Shown here: positions 51,034-59,401 of the stretch, in pieces
How positions within the stretch are numbered: the stretch's first letter is position 1
How the letters are laid out: each line of letters opens with the position of its first letter
NCBI RefSeq assembly: GCF_014695395.1
Contig: NZ_JACJOF010000027.1
Coordinates: forward strand, 124,001 to 188,000
From: Nodosilinea sp. FACHB-131
Lineage (GTDB): Bacteria; Cyanobacteriota; Cyanobacteriia; Phormidesmidales; Phormidesmidaceae
Length of the DNA: 64,000 nt
Reading direction: 5' to 3'
Translations under genes and position numbers: made by a program
Notes under the pieces: generated by a model
The model's input: the letters and a program-made list of their open reading frames with translations, nothing else
What the model was told of the DNA's origin: nothing
The model's database searches: none

Positions 51034-52881
51034 CTATTCGTCAGCGCCTGAGAACAGGGGTTCTGGAACGCTCAGTAGTTCACTGATCAATGATTTTTCG
51101 TGAATGCTGAGGGTGTAGAGGTCAAGCCGGTTGAGGGGCGGAGCAGAGGCGTGCTGAGTCTGGAGAAAAGGCTCTGCCATAACTTCGGTATTGCCGCATT
51201 CGCGATCGCTAAACTGCTGCCGCGATCGCAGCAGATCGAGCCGGTTAGCATCCCCTTTTGCCCCAGTAGCTAAATAGTCATCAATGGCAAAATCGATTAG
51301 AAATATAATGGCGATATAGCATCTCGGCTTGCCAAGATCTAGGGCTAGATTTTCCTTCAGTTTTTCTTGATGAGCGGCAGGTAGGCTGCTAACAAATCTA
51401 TCAATGAGATAAGTTCGTTCTCCATAGGAAAAAGTTTGAGTGAGTTCGGTGAACTCTGGGCTTAAGTTGAGCCCGTTAGATGCTTGGTCAACGGCGTGGC
51501 TCAGCAGTTTTTCCTCATCTTCAGATAGCCGAGGGTCTATTGCGGAAGCGCTGAGATCACGTACCCACCGAGAATGCTGTCGAGTCAGTTCTAGAAGGTT
51601 TTCCGCATCCTCTGGTCGTTGGGTGGCTATAGTGATCGACTCCTCCCAATGGGCCTTTTGAAAATAAGTGAGCGCCTGCCTGAGGTGAGTTTGGGTTTTT
51701 CGAATCGATTGCTTTTGCTCCGCCGTTAAGGCATTGACAGGTGGGCTAGAGCTGATGCTCTGGAAGTCTATTTTAGCCAGTTCTAGCAGCCCATAGTGGG
51801 TTTGCTGATCGATGACGACATCGACCACTTCCACTGGGTTGCCGGCTTTATCAAACCCCAAGTTAAATTGAGAGGCAAGCTCCAGATAAAATTCGACTTC
51901 GCGAACTTTTTGGTTGTCCATGGGTGCTGCCCAACCGCTTTCTTTAAGGGTATTGATTAGTACCAACCGCGCCATCCCCAGTGCGGAAGAAGGATCGGAC
52001 AGGGCTAGCCCCTGTTCATAGTAAGTAGCAGCTTCGTCTAAACGGCCCATTTTCTCGGCGACCTGGCCCAGCGCAGAGTAGGCTTCTTTTTTGTTGGGGG
52101 CAAAGTCTAAGACTTTTTGGAAGGTTTGAAAGGCGGAGATATTATCACCGCGATCGCGCTCTCCCTGGCCCCAAACGTAGTACAAATTGCCGAGTCGGTA
52201 TAGGTTTGAGTAGCCCAAAAACGACATTGTTAACAGGCTTGCCGACAGCAGACAGGTTGCTTCGGCATGGTGATAGCTGGGAATATTGACGCTTCGCAAG
52301 GCATTTTGCACCACCCGTTGCCCTTTATCAGTAAAGGCTCCGCCAGCGACAAAGGCTAAACCCGCCCCCTGAATAAAACTGCTAAACAACCCCAGCACAT
52401 CAAAGCCTTGAATTGAAAAGGCTTTCGCAGTGCTAGTTGCAAAGCTGGTCGCAGTGACCAAAAAAACCACAGTTAGACCATTCCAAACCCAGTCAAAGCG
52501 GTCTTGGTCGTGCTGTTTGGCAGCCTGAGGAGCAGGGGTTAAAAACCACCACCAAGCTTGGGAATTGGGGTTAATACTCTGCCGAGAACTCTCTAAATCG
52601 CCGTGGGCTGCAATCAAGTCTGTCTTACTTTTCAGCCGCTGATCTAGCCTGATTAGCCGGGCATACACTCCCGTGGGCAAAGGGCTGGCGGCAGATTTCT
52701 CATCATCTTGGCGAACTTTTTCTACCGCATCCCTTGCCAGCAGGGCGTCCATCACTAGCTGATGCGATACCTCAGTGGTCGCCTCGTCAACAGCCATACC
52801 TTCAAGCATGGCAATGGCAGACTCGTAGGCGTCAATCAGCTGCTCTAACGACGGCCGAGGGCGAGGCTGAGGAGGGTCCAT
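51034..52881 (-). CDS. TPR-containing membrane protein
   Basis: 615 residues. The cytosolic N-terminus (1-130) is helical. Three hydrophobic segments follow (about 135-155, 165-185 and 210-232). Then comes a tetratricopeptide stretch, about 240-320 (SAFQTFQKVLDFAPNKKEAYSALGQVAEKMGRLDEAATYYEQGLAL). The remainder is helical and poorly recognisable. The TPR part suggests a protein-binding scaffold. The gene is convergent with the secreted repeat protein and divergent-neighboured by the TetR gene. Function unknown. Confidence 0.72.
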   Translation of the reverse strand: MDPPQPRPRPSLEQLIDAYESAIAMLEGMAVDEATTEVSHQLVMDALLARDAVEKVRQDDEKSAASPLPTGVYARLIRLDQRLKSKTDLIAAHGDLESSRQSINPNSQAWWWFLTPAPQAAKQHDQDRFDWVWNGLTVVFLVTATSFATSTAKAFSIQGFDVLGLFSSFIQGAGLAFVAGGAFTDKGQRVVQNALRSVNIPSYHHAEATCLLSASLLTMSFLGYSNLYRLGNLYYVWGQGERDRGDNISAFQTFQKVLDFAPNKKEAYSALGQVAEKMGRLDEAATYYEQGLALSDPSSALGMARLVLINTLKESGWAAPMDNQKVREVEFYLELASQFNLGFDKAGNPVEVVDVVIDQQTHYGLLELAKIDFQSISSSPPVNALTAEQKQSIRKTQTHLRQALTYFQKAHWEESITIATQRPEDAENLLELTRQHSRWVRDLSASAIDPRLSEDEEKLLSHAVDQASNGLNLSPEFTELTQTFSYGERTYLIDRFVSSLPAAHQEKLKENLALDLGKPRCYIAIIFLIDFAIDDYLATGAKGDANRLDLLRSRQQFSDRECGNTEVMAEPFLQTQHASAPPLNRLDLYTLSIHEKSLISELLSVPEPLFSGADE

Positions 52882-52955
52882 TGCAGATACGCTACCTTTT
52901 CACCTTAAAAGAGTATCGTATTGGGCCAGTTGGCGCAGTTGAGCGTTAAAAGGGG

Positions 52956-53519
52956 TTAGTGAATGTTGGGCGATCGCATTCCCTCTAAAAATGCCTTGAC
53001 GCTCTGCTCGCCGCGCTGGGCGTTGCCGGTGGTCAGAAAGTCGAGGGTGGCCCCTTGAAATAGGTGAAACAGCGATCGCGCCACCGCTTCATTCCCCGTC
53101 AGCGCCGTCAGCGCCTCGACCCACTGCTGGGTTTCGCGCTCTAGAAACTGCTGAGTTTCGGTATCGCCTCGCATGGCCCGCAGGTTGAGATCCATTGTCA
53201 GCTTCAGCCAGCCCTGCATCTCTGGGGTGGTAAATTGCCGCCACATCGCCAGCAGAGACTCAGCAACGGTATCGGTGTCTGCTACGGCTGTGTTTTGCAG
53301 CGACAGCAACTGGGCGCGCAGACGCACCTCTAGCCGAGCGATTACCTGGCGCTCTAGCTCTTGCTTCGAGCCAAAGTGGTAGACCAGCATACGCCCGCTA
53401 GTACCGATGCGCTTGGCGATCGCGTTAATGCTAGAGTCCAGCTCGCCCGTCTCAAGGGCCACCTCCAGGCACTTTTCGAGCAGCTCAGCTTTCTTTTGGG
53501 GTTCGGTCGGTCGACTCAT
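52956..53519 (-). CDS. TetR family transcriptional regulator
   Basis: 187 residues. The N-terminal helix-turn-helix (about 8-55) contains INAIAKRIGTSGRMLVYHFGSKQELERQVI, the usual TetR recognition helix and YHF-K signature. The remainder is the helical ligand-binding and dimer domain. It is divergent from the DUF5367 gene, and the 81-base gap holds two near-identical palindromes, so it very likely represses itself and the plus-strand genes until a ligand binds. The plus-strand targets include transport-like genes, which fits a typical TetR drug-response switch. Confidence 0.92.
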   Translation of the reverse strand: MSRPTEPQKKAELLEKCLEVALETGELDSSINAIAKRIGTSGRMLVYHFGSKQELERQVIARLEVRLRAQLLSLQNTAVADTDTVAESLLAMWRQFTTPEMQGWLKLTMDLNLRAMRGDTETQQFLERETQQWVEALTALTGNEAVARSLFHLFQGATLDFLTTGNAQRGEQSVKAFLEGMRSPNIH

Positions 53520-53527
53520 GTTGACAG

Positions 53528-53551
53528 TTAACGTAATAGCTATTACATTTA
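53528..53551. promoter_or_regulatory. Operator O1 for the TetR regulator
   Basis: A half-site TTAACGTAATAG is followed by its inverse with two substitutions; the inner GTAATAGCTATTAC (53533-53546) is a perfect palindrome. It begins 9 bases from the TetR start codon. Its centre is 27 bases from the centre of O2. Confidence 0.8.
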
Positions 53552-53554
53552 CTA

Positions 53555-53578
53555 TTAACGTAATAGCTATTACGTTAA
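53555..53578. promoter_or_regulatory. Operator O2 for the TetR regulator
   Basis: A perfect 24-bp palindrome: half-site TTAACGTAATAG followed by its exact inverse. It ends 22 bases before the DUF5367 ATG (53601). It differs from O1 at two positions only. Length and symmetry are typical of operators bound by TetR-family dimers. Confidence 0.85.
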
Positions 53579-53600
53579 CATCGTTTCATAGGTAATCCCC

Positions 53601-54035
53601 ATGAACACAAAAGATCGCTTGAGCCTTGTGTTGGTTGGATTTGGCATTTGGGCTGCGGCTACAGTGGCCTATCGGCAGGTGGGCTCGATTTTCTTTGAGC
53701 GCTCGATGATGGAATATTGGCTCAACGTTGCCAGCACGGGCGGGCTATACACGCTGGTCTTTGTCGGGCTGATGCGGTGGCGGCGCATCGAAGCCAGAGA
53801 CTGGTTACAGGGCGCAGTTTGCATCGCGCTGCCTGGAATGCTAGGAGAAATTCCCATTTTGGCTGGGTTTGCTGGACTGATGAGCAACATGCAGCCTGAA
53901 ACCGCTGGGCGCTACGCCGCGTTCTTATTTGCTGGGTACTCAATCTTGTTGGGCTTTGCTTGGTTTATGACAGCTCGGGGAATGCGATTCTCCTCCAGAG
54001 AGGCTTCGCCAACGCCCTCTAAGGCCGGTTTTTGA
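53601..54035 (+). CDS. DUF5367-like four-helix membrane protein
   Basis: 144 residues with four membrane segments (about 8-25, 42-60, 68-98 and 108-130), a layout shared with DUF5367 proteins and similar small membrane proteins. The C-terminal tail (SSREASPTPSKAGF) is encoded by a stretch that includes the 15-bp repeat AGGCTTCGCCAACGC, so the end may have been altered by repeat insertion. It is divergent from the TetR gene and sits directly behind its operators, so it is the prime regulated target. A role in efflux or envelope protection is inference. Confidence 0.72.
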   Translation: MNTKDRLSLVLVGFGIWAAATVAYRQVGSIFFERSMMEYWLNVASTGGLYTLVFVGLMRWRRIEARDWLQGAVCIALPGMLGEIPILAGFAGLMSNMQPETAGRYAAFLFAGYSILLGFAWFMTARGMRFSSREASPTPSKAGF

Positions 54036-54110
54036 CCATCGCTTGCCCCCGCACTGTTGCGCTAGACCAACTGCTCGTCTCGGCAGGATGCTGTTTGCCA
54101 TGCGACCCTT

Positions 54111-54141
54111 GGTAGGGGCATTGCAGTGTAATGCCCCTACC
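54111..54141. repeat. Perfect 12-bp hairpin repeat (GGTAGGGGCATT)
   Basis: Arms GGTAGGGGCATT (54111-54122) and AATGCCCCTACC (54130-54141) with loop GCAGTGT. It resembles the common GTAGGGGC palindromes of cyanobacterial intergenic DNA. It lies between the DUF5367 and small-multidrug-export genes and might act as a terminator between them. Confidence 0.65.
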
Positions 54142-54213
54142 GCACCCTTCTGTTGAGCAAGTCTCCCCTTTCCATCAGTCCTAACAATTCAATGCCTTAC
54201 CATCCCATCTCAA

Positions 54214-54678
54214 ATGACCGCCATGCCAACGATAGAATACGTCACTAAAGCGCTGACGACGTGGTCAGTAGGGTTCTTTCCCTACGCAGAAGTTTATGCA
54301 GCCGTTGCGGCGGGTATGGCTCTGGGGTTAGACGCGGTTTCAGCGGTATTTTGGGGAGTGCTGGGCAATTTTGCGCCTATTCCACTCCTGCTGTGGGGCT
54401 ACGATCGCCTCATGCAGATTCCTCAGCTGCGCGCTTGGCTCTTGCGCTTAGAGAAACGCGGCGGGCAGCGAGTTAGAGAGCCTTTTAAGCGCTACGGTGC
54501 CTGGTTTCTCATTGCCATGACGCCCCTTTTAGGAAGCTGGACAGTGGCCATTGTTGGCCCACTTACTGGCATTGCACCCCGGCAACTTTTAGTCTTTTCA
54601 CTCATTGGCATCACGCTGTACGGCGTTGCGACAGCCGTTGCCATCACCACCGGCATGAGCTGGTTCTCTGCCCCTTAA
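54214..54678 (+). CDS. Small multidrug export family protein (Sm_multidrug_ex)
   Basis: 154 residues with four or so membrane segments. Family-type features: PYAEVYAAVAAGMALGLDAVSAVFWGVLGNFAPIPLLLW, a basic cytosolic loop (LRLEKRGGQRVREPFKRYG) and the re-entrant-like AWFLIAMTPLLGSWTVAIVGPLTGIAPRQLLVFSLIG. These resemble SNARE-associated/DedA-like and small multidrug export proteins of the PF06695 family. A second in-frame ATG (54223) is possible. Likely in the cytoplasmic membrane, exporting or importing an unknown substrate. Co-directional with the P450 gene 107 bases further on. Confidence 0.8.
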   Translation: MTAMPTIEYVTKALTTWSVGFFPYAEVYAAVAAGMALGLDAVSAVFWGVLGNFAPIPLLLWGYDRLMQIPQLRAWLLRLEKRGGQRVREPFKRYGAWFLIAMTPLLGSWTVAIVGPLTGIAPRQLLVFSLIGITLYGVATAVAITTGMSWFSAP

Positions 54679-54785
54679 TTCTGAGCATCACCCCTAGGGT
54701 TTAGCTCCAAAATCGCTGTTTGAGGCTGCCGCTTTTAGCTGGCTCGATTTGTCCTGCAAATTTTTAGATATTTAGGAGATGTGTC

Positions 54786-55898
54786 ATGCAAAATTCTGAA
54801 CTTTTTCGCAATCCCTTTGCGTGGTATGCCGAGATGCGCCGCGATACGCCGGTTTTTTACGACCCAGAGCACCAAAGTTGGATGGTGTTTCGCTACGACG
54901 ATGTTAAGCCAGTATTTTCTGACTGGAAAACGTTTTCATCCAAAATTCCGCAGCCGCCGGAGCAAACTGACTTCACTGAAAGCCTAAATTTTACTGACCC
55001 GCCGAAGCATAGAACACTGCGATCGCTTGTAGGCCAGGTCTTTACCGCTCGACGAGTAGAGTCCCTAGCTCCCCGCATTGCGCAAATTACCCACGAGTTG
55101 ATTGACGCGGTTCAGCATCAGGGTGAGATGGATTTTATGCACGGTTTAGCGATTCCGCTGCCGGTGATTGTGATTGCTGAGATTTTGGGCGTGCCGGTGG
55201 GCGATCGCGGCGATTTCAAACGCTGGTCAGACGGCATTGTGGTCTACGATCAAGCAGCATTAACCGCTATGGCCGACTACTTTCGGCACCTGCTAGCCGA
55301 GCGCCGCCAACATCCAGGCCAAGATTTGATCAGCGATTTAATTGCCGCCCACGAAGCAGGCGAGACCCTCTCAGCCCAAGAACTCGTAGATTTTTGTATC
55401 GTGCTGCTCGTGGGCGGCAACGAGACCACGACCAATTTATTGGGTAACGCGGTGCTCTGTTTTAACGACTATCCAGAGGCCTTCATACAGCTCAAGCAAG
55501 ATCCTCAACTTCTGCCGCTGGCGATCGAAGAAGTCTTACGCTATCGATCGCCAGTGCAGGCTATGGCACGGTTCACTCAGGTTGAGACTCAGCTCCATGG
55601 GCAGACCATTCCAGCCGGGAAAATGGTCACCGTTTGGATGGGTGCGGCCAATCGAGACGAGGCCCAGTTTGAGCACGCCGACGCGTTTGTAATCGATCGC
55701 GATCCCAACCCTCACCTGGCCTTTGGCAATGGCATTCACTTTTGTTTAGGTGCGCCGTTGGCTAGATTGGAGGCCAAAATTGTTCTAAGCGCAGTGCTAG
55801 AACGGCTGCCCAATCTTCGCATTGTGCCTGATAGAGAACTGGAGTTTATTCCCTCCATCGAAGTCCATAGCGTCAAATCTTTGCCAGTGTTGTTTTAA
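54786..55898 (+). CDS. Cytochrome P450
   Basis: 370 residues, soluble bacterial class. The heme-thiolate signature is FGNGIHFCLGAPLAR with ligand Cys320. The K-helix ExxR is EEVLR (Glu249, Arg252). The oxygen-activating I-helix reads VGGNETTTN (209-217), where Glu-Thr is the acid-alcohol pair. It is similar to CYP107/CYP109-like macrolide or fatty-acid hydroxylases. It is slightly short (usual 390-410), with a compact region near 155-165 that normally holds the F-G loop. AGGAG precedes the ATG. The methyltransferase gene follows by 57 bases. Electron donors are not encoded here. Confidence 0.93.
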   Translation: MQNSELFRNPFAWYAEMRRDTPVFYDPEHQSWMVFRYDDVKPVFSDWKTFSSKIPQPPEQTDFTESLNFTDPPKHRTLRSLVGQVFTARRVESLAPRIAQITHELIDAVQHQGEMDFMHGLAIPLPVIVIAEILGVPVGDRGDFKRWSDGIVVYDQAALTAMADYFRHLLAERRQHPGQDLISDLIAAHEAGETLSAQELVDFCIVLLVGGNETTTNLLGNAVLCFNDYPEAFIQLKQDPQLLPLAIEEVLRYRSPVQAMARFTQVETQLHGQTIPAGKMVTVWMGAANRDEAQFEHADAFVIDRDPNPHLAFGNGIHFCLGAPLARLEAKIVLSAVLERLPNLRIVPDRELEFIPSIEVHSVKSLPVLF

Positions 55899-55955
55899 TC
55901 AAAAACCTAACGATTAGCGACAGAACCGTTCCACTCTTCTATTTAGAGCAAAACT

Positions 55956-56594
55956 ATGGGAATTAATTCCTTCAGGCCGTTTCTGGCCCGACAGTTGGGC
56001 GATCCGTCGGGATGGTTTGGGCGGCTCTTGCTGAAGTTTCTCAATCGCCGCAATGCCGCTCTCAACGACTTAGTTCTAGAGACTTTACAGCTTCAGCCGG
56101 GCGATCGCATGCTCGAAATCGGGTTCGGCGGCGGCGACCTGATGCACAAACTGGTGGCGACAGGCAAACCGTCGCAGGTGGTGGGGGTAGAGCGATCGCC
56201 CGACGCCATGGAGATCTGTAAGCGGCGTTTCCAAACCCTAATTAGCCAGGGCATGGTCGAGCTTCACCAAGCCAGCGCCGAGGCATTACCCTTTGCCGAT
56301 CAGCAGTTCAGCCAGGTTTGCACCGTCAACACTCTATATTTTTGGGCCAACGCGCCCCAGGTGCTGAGCGAATGTCGGCGCGTACTCAAACCCGGCGGAC
56401 GCTTGGTGATTGGCTACGCGTCAAAGAATTACTTAGAAGACCAGGGGCTAACCCAGCACGGGTTCACCGCCTATGAGGTCGCCCAAGTCGAAGCTCTTTT
56501 GACAACAGCAGAGTTCACCGCCGTCGGCACAGTGGCGAGCCAGGCCAACTCACCCAATAGCGTGTTTTGCACTAGCGGGGTAGCTGCGCTCTAA
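55956..56594 (+). CDS. Class I SAM-dependent methyltransferase
   Basis: 212 residues with a Rossmann-type methyltransferase core. SAM-binding motif I is MLEIGFGGGDLMHKL. Motif II is VVGVERSPDAM. Motif IV reads LPFADQQFSQVCTVNTLYFWANAPQVLSECRRVLKPGGRLVIGY. This is the UbiE/Erg6-like methyltransferase 11 group. A basic, Arg-rich N-terminal region (FLARQLGDPSGWFGRLLLKFLNRRN) precedes it and may contact a membrane or substrate. Downstream of P450 and possibly co-transcribed, it could methylate a P450 product. Substrate unknown. Confidence 0.9.
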   Translation: MGINSFRPFLARQLGDPSGWFGRLLLKFLNRRNAALNDLVLETLQLQPGDRMLEIGFGGGDLMHKLVATGKPSQVVGVERSPDAMEICKRRFQTLISQGMVELHQASAEALPFADQQFSQVCTVNTLYFWANAPQVLSECRRVLKPGGRLVIGYASKNYLEDQGLTQHGFTAYEVAQVEALLTTAEFTAVGTVASQANSPNSVFCTSGVAAL

Positions 56595-56664
56595 ATATTG
56601 AACCAGCCGGTGATTCGCCTGGGCTCCTGAGCCATAATGGGGCCAGCTTTGACTGACTCCCACA

Positions 56665-57258
56665 ATGGCCGACCTCACCCACCGCACCGATTCTCTCGCC
56701 TGGCAAATGCGCCAGGGAGGGCAGAACGTGGGGGAATGGTTTGAGTACCAGTTTTCTCAGGTCGATATTGACCAGCCCGAGGTGCCCAATTGGGGCTGGC
56801 TCGGCCCGTTGGCCGAGGGGCTATTTTGGCTGGCGATCGCCGCCCTGGCTCTCTGGACAGGCTGGCTGCTCTACCGCGCTATTCTGGCCTACCTCGACTA
56901 TCGACAGCGGCAGGTTAAATCAAGCGCGACCCAGTTCTCGACCCCCACCGAAGCCGCCCTCAAGCAGGCAGCTCACTGGTGGCGTGAGGCCCAGCGGCTG
57001 GCCCAGCAGGGCAACTACGCTGGAGCCTGCCAGGCTCTCTATATGGCGGGTTTAGCGCGGCTCAACGAGACCGAGCGGGTGCTCTACCGCGCCAGCCGCA
57101 CCGATGGCGAATACCTTGACTGCATCGCTGCTGACCCCAGCCGCCCCTACGAACTGCTGATTCGCACCCACGAGCGCATCACCTACGGCGAAGCCTTGGC
57201 AACGGAGGAAACCTACCAGCGCTGCCGCCGCGCCTACCAGGAGATCGCCCAGTCGTGA
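56665..57258 (+). CDS. DUF4129 domain membrane protein
   Basis: 197 residues: an N-terminal region of about 50, one membrane helix (about 55-75, LFWLAIAALALWTGWLLYRAIL) and a cytosolic DUF4129 domain. The motif AAHWWREAQRLAQQGNYAGACQALYMAGLARLNETERVLYRASRTDGEYLD is its signature. DUF4129 accompanies MoxR, DUF58 and transglutaminase genes in many bacteria. It is the first gene of a four-gene operon; its stop overlaps the next start (GTGA, 4 bases). Confidence 0.88.
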   Translation: MADLTHRTDSLAWQMRQGGQNVGEWFEYQFSQVDIDQPEVPNWGWLGPLAEGLFWLAIAALALWTGWLLYRAILAYLDYRQRQVKSSATQFSTPTEAALKQAAHWWREAQRLAQQGNYAGACQALYMAGLARLNETERVLYRASRTDGEYLDCIAADPSRPYELLIRTHERITYGEALATEETYQRCRRAYQEIAQS

Positions 57259-58442
57259 CGCGATCGCTCCCCTTCAACCGCCGCAGGTTAATTTTGGCCT
57301 TGCTGGCCCTGGCGCTGCTGCTGAGCCTGATGATCGTCAGCGCCCCTGCCACCAGCCGTTCAGATAGTGGCTCGACCTGGCACCGAGGCCCGGCAGGCTA
57401 TAGCGCCTGGTACAACTCCCTAGAGCAGCAGGGCATTACCGTGCAGCGCTGGCAGCGCCCAGTGGAGGATTTGATCGAGCAGCTTGGGGAGGCTGAGGAG
57501 GCCACCGTCACCCTAATTCAAAATCAGTCGGCCATCCCCGAAACCCTGGTAGCCGTACTGCCGGGGTTTATTGACGAGCCCGGTCTATCGGCCCTGCTGC
57601 CCTGGATGCCCGACTGGATAGAAGCCGGTCATCGGCTGGTGGTACTGGGCGTTAAGTTTCCGGCGACAGCTGCCCCATTCTCCCAAACCCTGACCAGCGA
57701 AGCCGGCCAGGTCAAAATTGACACTCGCCGTCGCTACAGCCAGGGGCCAAAGCTGGGCGTCGCCCTAGAAGACGAGTATGGGGCAGTGGTCTGGCAGCAG
57801 GCCTTTGGGTCGGGCCAGGTGACGATGGTGGCCACGCCCCACCTGGCCGCTAACGCCTACGCCAACCAGCCAGGAAACTTTGCCCTAGCGACAGAGCTGG
57901 TAACCAGCGCGGGCGGGCGGGTGTGGGTCGATGAGTACCTGCATGGCTACCGGGATGAGGAGGCGATCGCCTCAGAGGTCGGCCGCGACGACGCTAGCTG
58001 GCTCAACTACCTGGCTCGTACCCCCCTGGCCATTGTGGTGCTTCAAGCCCTGGCGGTAACACTGCTAGCGCTGCTGGCCTTTAACCACAGACTGGGTCAG
58101 CGGCGAACCCTACTAGCTGCCCCAGTAGACAACAGCCGAGCCTACATTCAGGCGCTGGCTGGGGTGCTGCACAAGGCGGGCAGCCACGACTTTGTGGTGC
58201 AGACCCTGAGTCAGGCCGAGCGGCTCCGACTGCAAAAAGCGCTGGGGCTGGGCAATACGCTGCTGCCGGTAGAGCAACTGCAAGCGGCTTGGAATGCCCA
58301 AACGAACCTGCCCACCACCGATTTGGCGACGATTCTGAATCCTCCTACCCTCAAGGGCGAAAGTCAGCTGCGCGACTGGCTCAAGCGGGTACAATCCCTT
58401 CATTACCCCGGCAACACCACAGGAGACACTAGCGGGCCATGA
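57255..58442 (+). CDS. DUF4350 domain membrane protein
   Basis: 395 residues: an N-terminal membrane helix (about 10-30), a large extracytoplasmic DUF4350 domain (SGSTWHRGPAGYSAWYNSLEQQGITVQRWQRP to VWVDEYLHGYRDEEA, about 40-245) that recalls a ThuA/GATase-like alpha/beta fold, a second membrane helix (265-285) and a cytosolic tail rich in Leu/Gln. It overlaps the DUF4129 gene by 4 bases and the MoxR gene by 4 bases (ATGA), so translation is coupled. Start is GTG 57255. Confidence 0.85.
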   Translation: MTRSLPFNRRRLILALLALALLLSLMIVSAPATSRSDSGSTWHRGPAGYSAWYNSLEQQGITVQRWQRPVEDLIEQLGEAEEATVTLIQNQSAIPETLVAVLPGFIDEPGLSALLPWMPDWIEAGHRLVVLGVKFPATAAPFSQTLTSEAGQVKIDTRRRYSQGPKLGVALEDEYGAVVWQQAFGSGQVTMVATPHLAANAYANQPGNFALATELVTSAGGRVWVDEYLHGYRDEEAIASEVGRDDASWLNYLARTPLAIVVLQALAVTLLALLAFNHRLGQRRTLLAAPVDNSRAYIQALAGVLHKAGSHDFVVQTLSQAERLRLQKALGLGNTLLPVEQLQAAWNAQTNLPTTDLATILNPPTLKGESQLRDWLKRVQSLHYPGNTTGDTSGP

Positions 58443-59401
58443 CCGAGCGACAAACTGACCTACAGGCGGCGATCGCACGCATCGGCAAAACCCTCAGCGG
58501 CGTGGTGGTAGGGCAAGAACCCCTGGTGCAGGAGCTGTTGGTGGCCCTGCTGGCGGGGGGCCACGTCATTCTTGAAGGAGTGCCCGGCACCGGCAAAACC
58601 CTGATGGTGCGCGCCCTGTCGCGGCTGATCCAGGCCGACTTTGGCCGCATCCAGCTCACCCCCGACATTCTGCCGTCGGATATTTCGGGCACCAACGTCT
58701 TTGACCTCACCAGCCGCACCTTCACCCTCAAAAAAGGCCCAGTTTTCACCCAAGTCCTTTTGGCGGATGAGATCAACCGCACTCCGCCCAAAACCCAGTC
58801 GGCCCTGCTCGAGGCCATGGAAGAACAGCAGGTGACGCTGGATGGCACCAGCCATCCTTTACCCAACCTGTTTTGGGTTGTGGCCACCCAGAACCCGCTG
58901 GAGTTTGAGGGCACCTATCCCCTGCCCGAAGCCCAGCTCGATCGCTTTCTCTTTAAGCTCGTGGTCGGCTACCCGGCCCCAGCGGCAGAAAAACAAATGC
59001 TGCTCAATGCCCAGGCCGGATTTGAGGCCAAACGGCTGGATATTGGCCAGCTCAAACCAATCGCCGCCGCCAACCACATTCTCGCCGCCCGTCAGGCCGT
59101 CAAAGCCGTGACCGTGCAGGAAAACATCATTGACTACCTGCTGGCCCTGGCCCACAAAACCCGCCAGCACGCTGACCTGGAGCTGGGCACCTCCCCTCGC
59201 TCCACCGTGCAGTGGCTGGCCGCCAGCAAAGCCCACGCCTGGATCAATGGGCAAGAATTCGTCACACCCGACAATGTCAAGGCTGTGGCCATGCCCTTGC
59301 TGCGCCATCGGCTGATCCTTGGGGCCGAGGCCCAATTAGATGGGTTGACCTGCGATCGCGTCATCCAGGGCGTGCTCGACAGCGTAGCGGTACCCCGCTA
59401 A
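58439..59401 (+). CDS. MoxR family AAA+ ATPase
   Basis: 320 residues of the MoxR/RavA class. Walker A is GVPGTGKTLMVRAL (about 43-56). Walker B reads VLLADEINRTPPKTQSALLEAMEE. A sensor-1-like VVATQNPLEFEGTYPLPEAQLDRFLF and the lid domain with SPRSTVQWLAASKAHAW complete the family layout. MoxR ATPases act as chaperones that insert metals or assemble VWA-domain proteins. The DUF58 partner gene begins on the last base of this stop codon (TAATG). Cytosolic, peripheral to membrane partners. Confidence 0.94.
   Translation: MTERQTDLQAAIARIGKTLSGVVVGQEPLVQELLVALLAGGHVILEGVPGTGKTLMVRALSRLIQADFGRIQLTPDILPSDISGTNVFDLTSRTFTLKKGPVFTQVLLADEINRTPPKTQSALLEAMEEQQVTLDGTSHPLPNLFWVVATQNPLEFEGTYPLPEAQLDRFLFKLVVGYPAPAAEKQMLLNAQAGFEAKRLDIGQLKPIAAANHILAARQAVKAVTVQENIIDYLLALAHKTRQHADLELGTSPRSTVQWLAASKAHAWINGQEFVTPDNVKAVAMPLLRHRLILGAEAQLDGLTCDRVIQGVLDSVAVPR

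Noticed and set aside
59212..59400. Upstream extension of the DUF58 gene
   Set aside because: It lies wholly within the MoxR gene in another frame; the ATG at 59401 forms a normal overlapped junction.
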